Shown here in pieces: positions 39,780 to 49,086 of a DNA stretch of 64,000 nucleotides. The notes below the pieces were generated by a model, which searched no databases, was not told where the DNA came from, and saw only the letters and a program-made list of their open reading frames with translations. Made by a program: the position numbers and the translations under genes. This stretch comes from Phytophthora colocasiae. Its lineage: Eukaryota; Oomycota; Peronosporomycetes; Peronosporales; Peronosporaceae. How positions within the stretch are numbered: the stretch's first letter is position 1; the number at the start of each line of letters is the position of its first letter. The stretch covers positions 1,302,001 to 1,366,000 of the forward strand of contig JAGKQI010000059.1 in NCBI GenBank assembly GCA_018806915.1, in the 5' to 3' direction.

Positions 39780-40620
39780 CACTTCGCAGTCAATGTTCCA
39801 ATCCAATGAGTGTCGAAACAAGAAATGATAGTGGCTTCAAAATCAATCCCCGAAGTAAATGACGTTGCGCAGTCGCCACGTTGCGTGAAACACTACCGCA
39901 GTGTGTATTGTCCACAGTATAATCAAGATCTCGTGATCTTCTCTCCAGTCTCTGGCAACATCGCTGTTGGATGGAAAGAGCAGAAGCTTCTACGCCAATG
40001 TGCTTCGAAATGCCACCCGCCATTTACTCTAGAGTATTCTCCACATTCGTGCTAGCACTGGACAGTTGAGAAAACAATGGAATCAATTGTGTGTCTGGAT
40101 TGCTAATTCGGATGAAGAACAGTCTTGATCCGACAACAAGGTCTCCAACGTACAGTCTCAGCGTTACATCGTGAATTACATGTACCAGGCACCGTTAATA
40201 CCTGAGAGAGCGTTTGATGTACGCATCCAAGTTGTATGATAGGGTGTTGCTGCAGTTCTTCGACAGGCTGCATGACTTCGTCCAGTCTGTGGCTTTGCGG
40301 CCAGGAAAGAATCGAGACCGTGATCCTTCAGGAGTGTTTGCAGCCACCGCCAAAACAATATGCCATGAAAGGACTCTACATTCACTGAGTAAAACCCTAC
40401 AGCAAAAGAAAAAAACTGTATCGTTCAACCACGAGAAAATACTAGTCAACGAGCTCTCTGATTCCATACTACGGTGGAATACAGCAGTCCAACGAGATTC
40501 AAATGAACACATATTTGCATTATACCACCAACTGACGCAGATGCTTCAGCAATATATCAAAGGGCCTCCACCACAAAGCTACGCACTTGGCAGGCGTTCG
40601 AGTCCCTCCGGGGACTTACT
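39780..40620 (-). mobile_element. LINE remnant B (inverted copy of remnant A)
   Basis: On the minus strand this matches 24700-25195 plus the sequence just after 29379, including 'AVAANTPEGSRSRFFPGRKATDWTK' and the final untranslated part. It spans the TTAA into which piggyBac jumped in remnant A and so shows the uninterrupted site. Multiple frame changes; inactive. Confidence 0.75.
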
Positions 40621-40735
40621 TTCCGGATGATAAGAAATGATTAGCATTCGAAAATTCAATATCCCATCAAACAATCACAATCAAACCTTCACCAAAGTAT
40701 CAAGCTTTCTTGGGACTAATGTACTTGAACTTCAA

Positions 40736-41202
40736 GATATCATCTACTAAAATTACTCAAAATACTGACTAGCTCTAAAGGCCAATAAAGCACGCAAAGA
40801 CCAGAAATGTCCTATAGTTTACAAATTTTGAACTCGAATGGTAGTAAAAATATTGGTATTCTTTTGTGGCCAAGTAATAGCAACCAGGAATAACTCGTTA
40901 ATCACCTTTTCTTCAGCAATATATCAAATATTATCGGAAGACCAACCAGAAATTAACACCGTACAATCTGGATTCTTCCCCAACGAACGGGTCCAAGTAG
41001 TATACTCTACTAAATCAGTGGACCTTCACACTATAACGGAGCATGGTTGTCCAATAAGCTGCTCGAATCCTAGCTGAAAGTTGTGGAGATATCATACATA
41101 ACCACAAAAGAATACCAATATTTTTACTACCATTCGAGTTCAAATTTTGTAAACTATAGGACATTTCAGTCAGTATTTTGAGTAATTTTAGTGGATGATA
41201 TC
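40736..41202. mobile_element. MITE-like inverted repeat
   Basis: The left arm (40736-40869) and right arm (41102-41202) are near-perfect complements ('GATATCAT..ACTAAAATTAC' through 'TATTGGTATTCTTTTGTGG'). The left arm carries an extra piece of about 33 bp at about 40770-40803. The centre, about 230 bp, has no gene. Arm length, lack of coding capacity and location just upstream of an effector copy fit a MITE or folded-back relic. A target duplication could not be identified. Confidence 0.7.
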
Positions 41203-41320
41203 TATGCTACCTTTTGAAGCTTTGCTTTCAACGCTTTCTCCTTGTGTAGATTCATAATCTCACTTCCAAATCTAACCTCGCCAACTTAAGCCCTGTTCAG
41301 TCTCAGCTCTCCTGTTTCCA

Positions 41321-41566
41321 ATGCGCCATTCGTAGATGCTGTTAGTGCTTCTCGTCGCCATTTCATTCGACGCCGTCCCCGCCGCCACCAATACGAATCA
41401 CGCTCTTTCTACGGGTGACAACGATTATCAGAGCAAGCTGTTGCTACAAAAGGCTGATGGCATCGAGGGCGACATTGCTGATGTTGAGAGAATGATTGTC
41501 GTTGGCATGATTTGGAACAAACTACGAGGTATTCTGAAAAAGGCTTATCGCGACTCGAAGCTATGA
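41321..41566 (+). pseudogene. RxLR-like small secreted protein, member D (start-region nonsense, truncated)
   Basis: The family start ATG at 41321 is followed by a TAG at 41333-41335 in place of the Trp codon at position 5 of the intact paralogue. The very next codon is ATG (41336) in the same frame, which could give a 76-aa protein with a shortened hydrophobic leader ('MLLVLLVAISFDAVPA'). The motif is eroded: LLLQKAD instead of LLRK, and VER instead of EER. The helical C-terminal domain ends early, and sequence after the stop still resembles the lost tail. It is probably a pseudogene, although the reinitiation ATG leaves some doubt. Confidence 0.7.
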
Positions 41567-42088
41567 GGATTTAAGTTCTTGTACGGCGTCATCCGGATAC
41601 GATAAACTCCAGATTGTAGTGCAAAAAAACAGTGAGGAAATTGATTTCGCGGATGATTACAGACTTGTACAACCACAATTCTTTCTTGCACACTGTTTAT
41701 CTGAATACAGTGCAGGCGGTTACTTTACTGCCACCTCCATGTATTAACAGTGCTACCAATGAATCGTAGAATTGTGTGTCTGATCTAAAACACTGTTGAT
41801 TAAAATTCGTCATACAGTATAACTATCTCGTTGGTTACCGTGCGGTGTAGGTACCGGCAACCAACATGGTTTGAACCAATTCGATGTTGTTATGATTTAC
41901 TGGAGCAAATCTTGTGAGCACATAACATCGTAACTACGGCAAAATCTGCTTATAAACCACCTACTGTATTTATCCGTATCCATTTGAAACTTTCCGTTGT
42001 GCGCGAGCTGGCGTTAACTTTGCACCGAAACAACTCACCACTTCTAAATCTACCCTCGTCTGCTCAAGTCTTGTGTAGGGAAGTCCCA
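41567..42088. other. Intergenic sequence and leader of effector E
   Basis: The first part resembles the 3' flanks of other effector copies; the final 100 bp form the leader of member E. No clear core promoter or other gene. Confidence 0.45.
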
Positions 42089-42436
42089 ATGCGTTGTCCG
42101 TGGTTTCTGCTGTTGGTTTTCGTCGCCATTTCGATTGACGTTGTGGTTCCGGCCGACACCACAGCTACCAAGCTTTCTGTATCTGATCCCACGACATCGA
42201 AGCGTGCTCTTGCCACAGACGAGAACGCTCACCAGAATAAGCCACTACTACGAAAGTCTGACGATGACAAGGGTGTCACAGCTGATGTTACCGAGGAAAG
42301 AATGATCCTTGTTGGCACAATTCGAAACAAACTGCGTGGTATTATTGCCCGCATCAAGCAAGCTTACCGCGACTTCAAGACCCAGATGAACAATGACAAG
42401 TACAACGATTGGCTCTTGTACGGTGCTGCAGTGTAG
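42089..42436 (+). CDS. RxLR-like small secreted effector candidate, member E (intact)
   Basis: The predicted protein is 115 aa, the best-preserved member. The ATG at 42089 was chosen because the predicted signal peptide starts there ('MRCPWFLLLVFVAISI', cleavage after about residue 22); the upstream in-frame codons do not look like part of it. The mature part has a spacer of about 30 residues, then 'NKPLLRKSDDD', then 'VTEER', in the order and spacing of RxLR-dEER effectors but with LLRK replacing RxLR. The C-terminal domain of about 45 residues ('GTIRNKLRGIIARIKQAYRDF...') is predicted amphipathic helix without a full WY fold. Such proteins are secreted by oomycetes and can enter plant cells; function and target are unknown. 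Relics A, D and F flank it in the same orientation. Confidence 0.8.
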   Translation: MRCPWFLLLVFVAISIDVVVPADTTATKLSVSDPTTSKRALATDENAHQNKPLLRKSDDDKGVTADVTEERMILVGTIRNKLRGIIARIKQAYRDFKTQMNNDKYNDWLLYGAAV

Positions 42437-42965
42437 TGCTAGTGCAATGAGATACTGTACGCCAAATGAATGGGTAGGAACAATACTTTGAAATACATTG
42501 ATTTAGCTGCTTCTTGTGTTTCATGGTACTACCAGTGCGACGCAACAAAGCTTCTTCTTCCAACTCAAAGTCACTCTCTCATTTTTACTGAAACCTTTCC
42601 TCGAGCTATATCTAATTTGCACTCAAAATCGTAACCAGGGCGAAATCAATACCCGAACTGTACGGAAGAAGCAGTTAGTGTGAATTAACCCTACTTCGAA
42701 GTATGAATGCTGAGTAGAACACAGTAGTTATTGTGCACTCCCGCAAACTTTTTAGCATGGTAGTACCATGATGGTACGAGGAAGTGCACGAAGTAATATC
42801 CTACATATTAGCCTTATGAATTATCCTTCGTATCAAAACAAAACTTCAAAAGTAGTTCTTTTTTTAACCGGACGACTGTAAAGTGTCGGTCATTTATCGA
42901 TGATATCATTCGAAGCTTTGCTTTTAGAGTGTTCAAGGTTTGTCTTGTATCGACAACCTTACATT
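42437..42965. other. Intergenic sequence between effector E and relic F
   Basis: The last 70 bp (GATATCATTCGAAGCTTTGC...) match the leader of member D, supporting duplication of gene plus promoter. Nothing else recognised. Confidence 0.45.
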
Positions 42966-43619
42966 ATGCGTCACCCGTGGTTTCTTTTGTAGTTTTGACG
43001 TCGTGGTCCCAACCAATATCAATGCCCACGTTTCACTATTGACTTCATCGGCACATACATAATAAAGGCCCACATGTATACAGACTGTATGCATCCGGAT
43101 TCGAACCGGTAGCAATTCTAGCCAGTGCATTTTGCTCTCTTGCGAACCCCTCGCTGCCACCGCAAACTCGCCCAGCCATGGCGCCCCCCGATGCCCCCGA
43201 GTACGACCTCAGTGTCGACTCGGGGCATTTCACTTTCAACACGGTCATGCTCGCATGCGCTGCGGAGGAGGGTCCTCTTACGTAGTGCATGCGAGCCGGC
43301 TTGATTGCCGAATCGATGGCCTGCCCCCAGTGCGGCGGCGACATTCGACGCCAAGGCAAGCGCTGGCGCTGTAACCGCTCTGGCTGCCGGCTGCAGCGCA
43401 GCGTTCGAGCGAAGTCGTTCTTCGCGCGTTCGAGGGCTCCGCTGTCGAAGCTCGTGAAGGTGCTATACTTTTGGGCCAGCCGCACGCACGTGGGCGAGGC
43501 CGCTCAGCACGTGGAGCTGACGCCTACCGCGGCTGGCCAATGGTATATGTACGCGAGGGACATTTGCTCAGCGGAATGAATTTGTGTGATATGCGAGTAA
43601 GTACAATTGTATTTACGTA

Positions 43620-44625
43620 CTTCCGAAAATATAAGCGGGCTTCAGTATGAAAGGTGTCCGAAAATATAAGCGCTAAGTTCGATTTTCACTAGTGGGTTTC
43701 TGCTCGGCCGAACTTACGTTGGCTATTGCCTTGCGGTACACATTCTCGTTGCAGACCAACGAAAGCGGAAGCAAACCGTTGCTACCACGTTGCTGGTCCT
43801 TGGACAGATGGGGAATCTAGATAGAACCGCTGTTTGTCCTTCTTTAAGTAGAACCATTTCTCGTCTAAGTGCACATACTCCATCATGCTGTCAAACATCA
43901 TTCTGCTTCCAGACGCCGATTTCACAAATCCAGTTGCGAACTTCACTCGCTCAACTCGTTGTTCATCTGTAAGCATTGGCTTAGCTCGAGCAGTGTGAAC
44001 GCGAAACACACCAGCCATAAAGTAGTCATGCAGCGTAGATATAGGAATACCGAGTTTGTTCGCTAAAGTGCGAAGTTCCGTCCTATCTTCGAGGGGGATA
44101 AGTGCGATGGCATGGTTGAGGTCGTGACGGAACTCTTCGGTCAGGAGCGACTTGCGTCCGCTCCTCCCCTTCCTGCCGCTGTCGTAATTGATTGGGTTGC
44201 CCGCCTGGATGTCTTGGACCGCTCGGCGCCAAAGGCGCGAGATCTGGTCGCCACTGCACTCAAACTTTTCTGCACACTCCCGAATGGCGCCTTGTCGGGG
44301 TCGCAGCTCGCTACTGACGCCAAGCAGGAAGACGACAGCTTCAGCACGCTCTCTGGGGGTAAGGTTCTTTCTTCTGCCGGGGACTGTAGCGTGTGAAGAA
44401 GTCATGGGGAGAACTGGCGTAGACTGGAATGCGGTAGATCTGGAACTAACTATACGTGAACGGCTGTAACTTCTTCATTACTCAATAAAATCCCGCCGGA
44501 CGGCCACCGAATTAATCCTTAAGCGCAGCGCTTAAATTTGAGCCATCCGCGAGTATTATAAATCGGTTTTGGGCTAAAAACGAGATTATCATTCTAAGCC
44601 CGCTTATATTCTCGGACAGAGGAAG
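43620..44625 (-). mobile_element. Deleted mariner-like element inside the Merlin intron
   Basis: The element is 1006 bp. The ends CTTCC...AATATAAGCGGGCTT are inverted at the two sides and flanked by TA (43618-43619 and 44626-44627). It contains only the N-terminal half of a transposase, so it is non-autonomous. It is the innermost level of an effector-Merlin-mariner nest. Confidence 0.85.
43782..44405 (-). pseudogene. mariner-like transposase, C-terminally truncated
   Basis: 207 codons. The N-terminal helix-turn-helix region starts 'RKNLTPRERAEAVVFLL'; the first catalytic Asp is in 'YVHLDEKWFYLKKDK'. The frame ends soon after, and the second Asp and last acidic residue are missing, so no transposition activity is expected. 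Confidence 0.8.
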
Positions 44626-45504
44626 TATTTTATTGTGTTATCTAAGTCCCCGTGCTCGTACAGGTGGTGAGGGCCACGTGGTGGAAATTGACGAAACCAG
44701 TATGAAGAAGAAGCAGAAGTACCACCAGGGAACTAAGCACCCCGACTTCTGGGTTTTCGGGGGCGTCGATCGCACCACAAAGAAATGGTTTGCACGTGTG
44801 GTGTTTGAGGACAGAACGAAACCAACTTTGTCTAAGTGCATCAAAGAGTGCATTAAGCCAGGGTACGTTCAAGATACACTGATTTGAGATGTAATTGCAA
44901 TGATTACAGGCCTTTGATCATGTCCGACATGTTCAAGTCGTTCGTGACGAAGGTGCAGAGCGGGCCGAACAAGGGCTTACTTCACACACTCGAGAACAAC
45001 CGATACTTGGCAGCGATGGGCTACAGCCATCAGTGGGTTAACCACTCTAAGAATTTCGTAGACCCCTCCACCGGCGCCCATACAAACGGGATTGAGGGGG
45101 TCTGGGAGGTAAAGATAAAGGCACGCCTGAAAAGTGAGCGGGGCATGCGGAAGAGCGTCGTCCCTCGGTACCTCGATGAATGCCTGTGGCGATCTTGGTA
45201 CTTTGATCAAACCAAGACGCCACAGGCAAGCCAGTACTCCCAAGGGCTAGTGCTGGGAATTCGGCGCAAGTATCAGTTGTGATGTATACTTAGCTGTATA
45301 GGGTAATCTACTAGCGGGGTTGCTTTGCTGTGTATCCGGATACCCTCCGGTTGAGTCTGTATACATGCGGGCCTTTATTATAAATTAATTCTCGTTAACA
45401 CGTTTCGGGACCAATTACGTGGTATTCTTGCTTGTATTCAAGGCCCAGGTAGAAAATGGTGACTATGATGATTGGGTCTTGTATGCCGCCATCTTGTCAA
45501 GATA

Positions 45505-46690
45505 GGGCAAGAAATCGATTGCGGTTGAGTACGAACGTGCACGACTAATACTGATTCGCTGGGGCGTCATTGTGTTTCCTGATCCCCATCGAGTAGACCA
45601 CAGCAAAGCAAACAAATGTGGTGTGAAGACTATACAGAACAATTCCTAGACCACAGAATACTAAGATCGGACATCAACGATCGCCTCCTGCGCGTGTCTG
45701 GAAGAAGTTGATCAAAACTGAGAGCGATAGATGTATCACAGTTTCTTGGTCGAGACTGGATTTCTAATGGAAGAGGTCCACCTACGGTGGGACATTTTGG
45801 TGAGTCAGCATAAACTTCGTTTTGATGTACCTGTGGAGAAATTATATGCCTCATTTGGTTATGAAAAGCAAGCTATGAATGTATTTTTGCCCCACCCGCG
45901 TTAATTTACGCTGTTCTCTTTGATCACAGCTCAAACGCAAGATTAACAAACCGATATGGGTCAGAAAGACAAGCTCATATCAAATATCCATTTCGCGAAG
46001 TATCGCTCCTTCTGTGACCCTGCTATCTCGTACTTGTTCTTCGTTGCGGGTAAATGTGGTGGAGGCAACATATTTCTTGGTTGGGGTACGTTTGAACGTG
46101 CGTTTAAGACAACTCGGCAATGTGGTGAGATTTTGGCGCTAAACGTGGTCTATAGACTACAATTCGCCGCGCAAAACTTGAACGGAGATTTTAAGCTTGA
46201 GGTGGATGTATCGATTAGACGTCTGTATCGAGAAAACTAGGCTTGGCGAATGTCTAGGGTACAGACTTGACCATCCGTGCTGTAGAAGAGATCTGTATGA
46301 TGTTGCTCCTATTGGTGCGGCACTATTGCTGTGTCCTATTGGGGCTCCGATCCCTCGACAACAGACTCAAAAAGAAGCTGAAGTCTCTTTAGCAACCATG
46401 GGTGGCAAATGTGAGCAAGAGTGACCAGGGACTTTTCTAGATTGAAATTACGGGGGCGCAAAAAGCGAACGAACACTTGAAAGAGTTTATTGCGATCATC
46501 CTCACACGATCTATTCTCCGCCTTCGCGATGACGTTGACTTGTGCACTGGGTCAATAGTTCTGCCAACGGCTCGACGGATGAAAATGCCAAGCAACTAGC
46601 CAAAGTCGTGTACGATATGAATATTTTGGCTCCAAGAGACTGCTGATACCGAGATCAAGTATTTCTTCTGTTTCTTGAAACTTTGAAAAG
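45505..46690. other. Intergenic sequence of unclear origin
   Basis: Begins with effector-type 3' flank (to about 45600). A 94-codon frame at 45956-46240 and shorter ones are not recognisable and have no paralogue here. No repeat or promoter identified. Confidence 0.4.
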
Positions 46691-46701
46691 ATGTTTTCAC
46701 T

Positions 46702-47900
46702 TTACACTAACCGTCTCTTCTTAATTGAAGCGATATCGTCCCCAAATTTTATTCTTTTCCATGCTTCTCCTGCTCTTTTCCTTAATTCTGATGGAGCCTC
46801 TTCGAAAAACATGTACAGACTTTCCAAAGCTGCGAATCCTCCCTTCGCCTCAATCTCTTTCCGGTTGCATCGCAATTTGTTCCCAATTGTCCCAAAGCCG
46901 TCACTGCCTCTATCTTCTGATCCTCCGTTATTGTTTTCAGTAAAGCCACAAGTGGGGAGATTGCTCCATCTGCTACGATCACATATCGTCATTGTACTAG
47001 CCAGTCTCCCTACTACTTTGGCCGATAACGTCTTCTGCATCTCCGTTCCAGACTGTACAAGTGAAACTAAACTGGGCACAATACCTTCATCAATAAATTG
47101 CTTCACACTCGATCTGCTGTGTCTCGAGTTCTTCCAAAGCGGTCAAAACCTGTTCAATCTACTCACGTGATCCGGCCAGTAGCGGAACCGCTCCTTCTTC
47201 TCGGATCGCCTTGCTGTTCTCTTTACTAGAGACGCAGACATAGCTCAAAATCGAAGCTGCTGATGATCTCTGAACTGAAGGTCCCGTTCGAAGAATATCT
47301 ATTAACACTGGAATGGCCTTCCTTGGCCATCATGGAGCTATTCCGTTTGGAGGTTTTCGCAAGTTATGTCAAAACACGTAACGCTACCTCGTTTTGAGCT
47401 TCCGTTCCTCCGACAAGTGTCAAAAGGGGTGAAAGCGCTCCTCCTTCGACGATTGAAGTGCTGACCACGTCAATCTCAGCCAGGAATAATAAAGCAACAG
47501 CAGCTTTCTCCTTCAGGGCACCCGTTCCCAGTCGTACAAGTTGGATAAAATCCGGAACTACTCCTTGATTCAGGATGGCCAAACTGTTTGTGCGGTCTTT
47601 GCCAAATCACCAAAAGCAGTGGCTGCATACAATGCCTGAAGGGGATTCTCACTTCGAAGAAGACGTATCAACGGTGGAATTGCCCACCAAATTGGTGTCA
47701 ATTTCCCCTGAAAGTCGCGACAAAGCGTACGCTGCAAATGTCTTCTGCATGGCCGTGTCAGCTTCCAACAGTGTTAGCAACTGACCAACGGCTTCTCCTC
47801 TGGCGGTTGTCGTAGTGTATGTATCACAATGACGACCTAGTGTACAGGCTGCGAATCCTTTCTGGTCTTCCGTTCCGGACTGCAAATAGGGTGGGAATTC
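46702..47900 (-). pseudogene. Diverged Armadillo-repeat pseudogene, inverted
   Basis: ARM repeats are readable on the minus strand in three pieces: 47880-47649 ('SGTEDQKGFAACTLG', 'GEAVGQLLTLLEADTAMQKTFAAYALSRL'), 47582-47364 ('QGVVPDFIQLVRLGTGALKEKAAVALLFLA') and 47106-46702 ('EGIVPSLVSLVQSGTEMQKTLSAKVVGRLAS'), ending in a Lys/Arg-rich tail. The pieces lie in different frames. They are much more distant from copies 1-3 than those are from each other. The N-terminal half is missing, apparently cut off by the gypsy remnant that starts near 47905. Confidence 0.72.
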
Positions 47901-48032
47901 TTTTCGCGTGCTCAACGGCTGGTTCCCACGTGCACTCCGCGTCGACACGTTTCGGCTGGTCGTCGAGTGCATGTTAAAGCTGTCAAGTGGGCCCGCTCTG
48001 TGGGCAGCACACGACCATGCACGTCCGCTCTG

Positions 48033-48057
48033 GCACACACACACACACACACACACA
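48033..48057 (+). repeat. (CA)n microsatellite
   Basis: About 12 CA units directly before Gag-related sequence. Confidence 0.9.
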
Positions 48058-48062
48058 TTTTT

Positions 48063-48973
48063 CCTATTCACTAACGGGGAAGGCTCCTCCGCTACCAACC
48101 CGTTAGTTGGCATGCGTGCGTCAACGCGCGCCTCGAGGCATTTGCCTCGTACGAAAACGCTCTCGTCGAGCACATTCAACGGAACGTAAAAGGGGTTACC
48201 CCCGCTCCGAGAGCTAAGCCCGTCACGCTCAGCGTGAAGACCTTCCACGGACACGAAGGAGAGAACCTCCTGTTGTGGACCCGAGAGGTCGAAATGGCCA
48301 TGGGTCCGCTATGCTCCAGTTGGAAGGCCAACGCGTGGCGTTCGCCATCTCTAAGCTCGAAGGGCGAGCACGGGAATGGGCCTTGACGTCTGGGACGTCG
48401 GTAGAAACGGCCTTCCCCACTTGGGGTGAGCTAAAGGCCAAGCTTACGCAAGTGTTTGCTCCGCCTAACCAGGCGTATCGCGTGCGGTCACGCTTCCTTG
48501 CTTGCCGACAGGGCAAGAAGGACCTGGTGGACTATGTCCAAGAGCTGCGCACGCTCATTGCCGGCATGGCTGTCGATCCTCTACATGAGGTGGTCACCGT
48601 GACCATCTTCATGGAAGGTTTACGAGCTGGCGTGGCCAGGACGGAGGCGTTCCGTCAGAATCCTCGCAGCTTCGAGGACGCTGTCAGCGTGGCATTGAAT
48701 GCCGAACACAACTTTAAGTTGTCGAGGGTCGGTGCTAATAGCACAGGGTCCGGGGGACCCGAGTCCATGGACCTCAGCTATGCTGAAGATGAAGTAGCCG
48801 AACTACGAGCTGCGGTGCAGCGTATGAGCACCCACCGGTGCTACACGTGTGGTAGTCCCACACATCTGAGGCCTAACTGCCCTCTGCGCAAAGAGCGCGC
48901 CGGCCAGAAAAGCCGCAACCCTGCCGCGGGTCCCGCTTTGGGCTCTGCCCAGGGAAACGACGGCTCCCAGTAG
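48063..48973 (+). pseudogene. Gypsy Gag remnant with CCHC knuckle
   Basis: The first part, read in one frame ('[13 protein letters not shown]', '[22 protein letters not shown]'), changes frame near 48300 to '[24 protein letters not shown]', the retrotransposon Gag domain, which continues to the zinc knuckle 'CYTCGSPTHLRPNCP' and the stop at 48971-48973. The frame change makes it non-functional. Confidence 0.8.
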
Positions 48974-49086
48974 ACGCGGGGCGGTCTACTGGGGAAGAAC
49001 TGAGTTCTGCAGTGCGTGAGAGGCACTGGGGCTCAGCCCCGAAGAGCTCCGTGCTCTTGAACACGGAACGTGTGAGCAAGTAGGGC

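Larger units (their letters stand above)
43178..45282 (+). pseudogene. Merlin transposase with nonsense codons and a mariner-filled intron
   Basis: Coding pieces are 43178-43596, 44664-44872 and 44910-45282. The N-terminal zinc ribbon is 'CPQCGGDIRR..KRWRCNRSGC'. The DDE_Tnp_IS1595-type core has 'VVEIDETSM' (Asp), 'LIMSDMFKSF' (Asp) and 'HTNGIEGVWE' (Glu). In-frame stops occur at 43283-43285 (TAG) and 43577-43579 (TGA), both where Trp is plausible. The first intron (donor GTAAGTAC at 43597, acceptor near 44663) would be only about 59 bp without the inserted element; the second (44873-44909) is 37 bp. The phase at the first intron does not match exactly, indicating another small indel. Confidence 0.8.
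43059..45381 (+). mobile_element. Merlin-family (IS1016/ISXO2-like) DNA transposon
   Basis: Inverted ends of about 28 bp at 43059-43086 and 45354-45381 share GGCCCRCATGTATACAGACT. It contains a transposase gene with the Merlin/ISXO2 zinc ribbon and DDE domain, and a mariner-type element in the intron of that gene. A clear 8-bp duplication was not found, perhaps through decay. Confidence 0.8.
42966..45504 (+). pseudogene. RxLR-like small secreted protein relic F, split by a Merlin element
   Basis: The 5' part (42966-43058) starts ATGCGT..CCGTGG like other members but has a TAG at 42990-42992. The 3' part (45382-45504) starts near 'ATTCTCGTTAACACG', the counterpart of the 'MILVGTI' region, and ends in frame with a recognisable tail ('FKAQVENGDYDDWVLYAAIL') before a TAG. 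The Merlin transposon lies between the parts. Both halves are additionally mutated, so the gene was probably dead before or soon after the insertion. Confidence 0.75.

Noticed and set aside
43059..45381. Eight-bp target duplication around the Merlin element
   Set aside because: No convincing direct repeat adjoins the inverted ends, so it was not reported as present.
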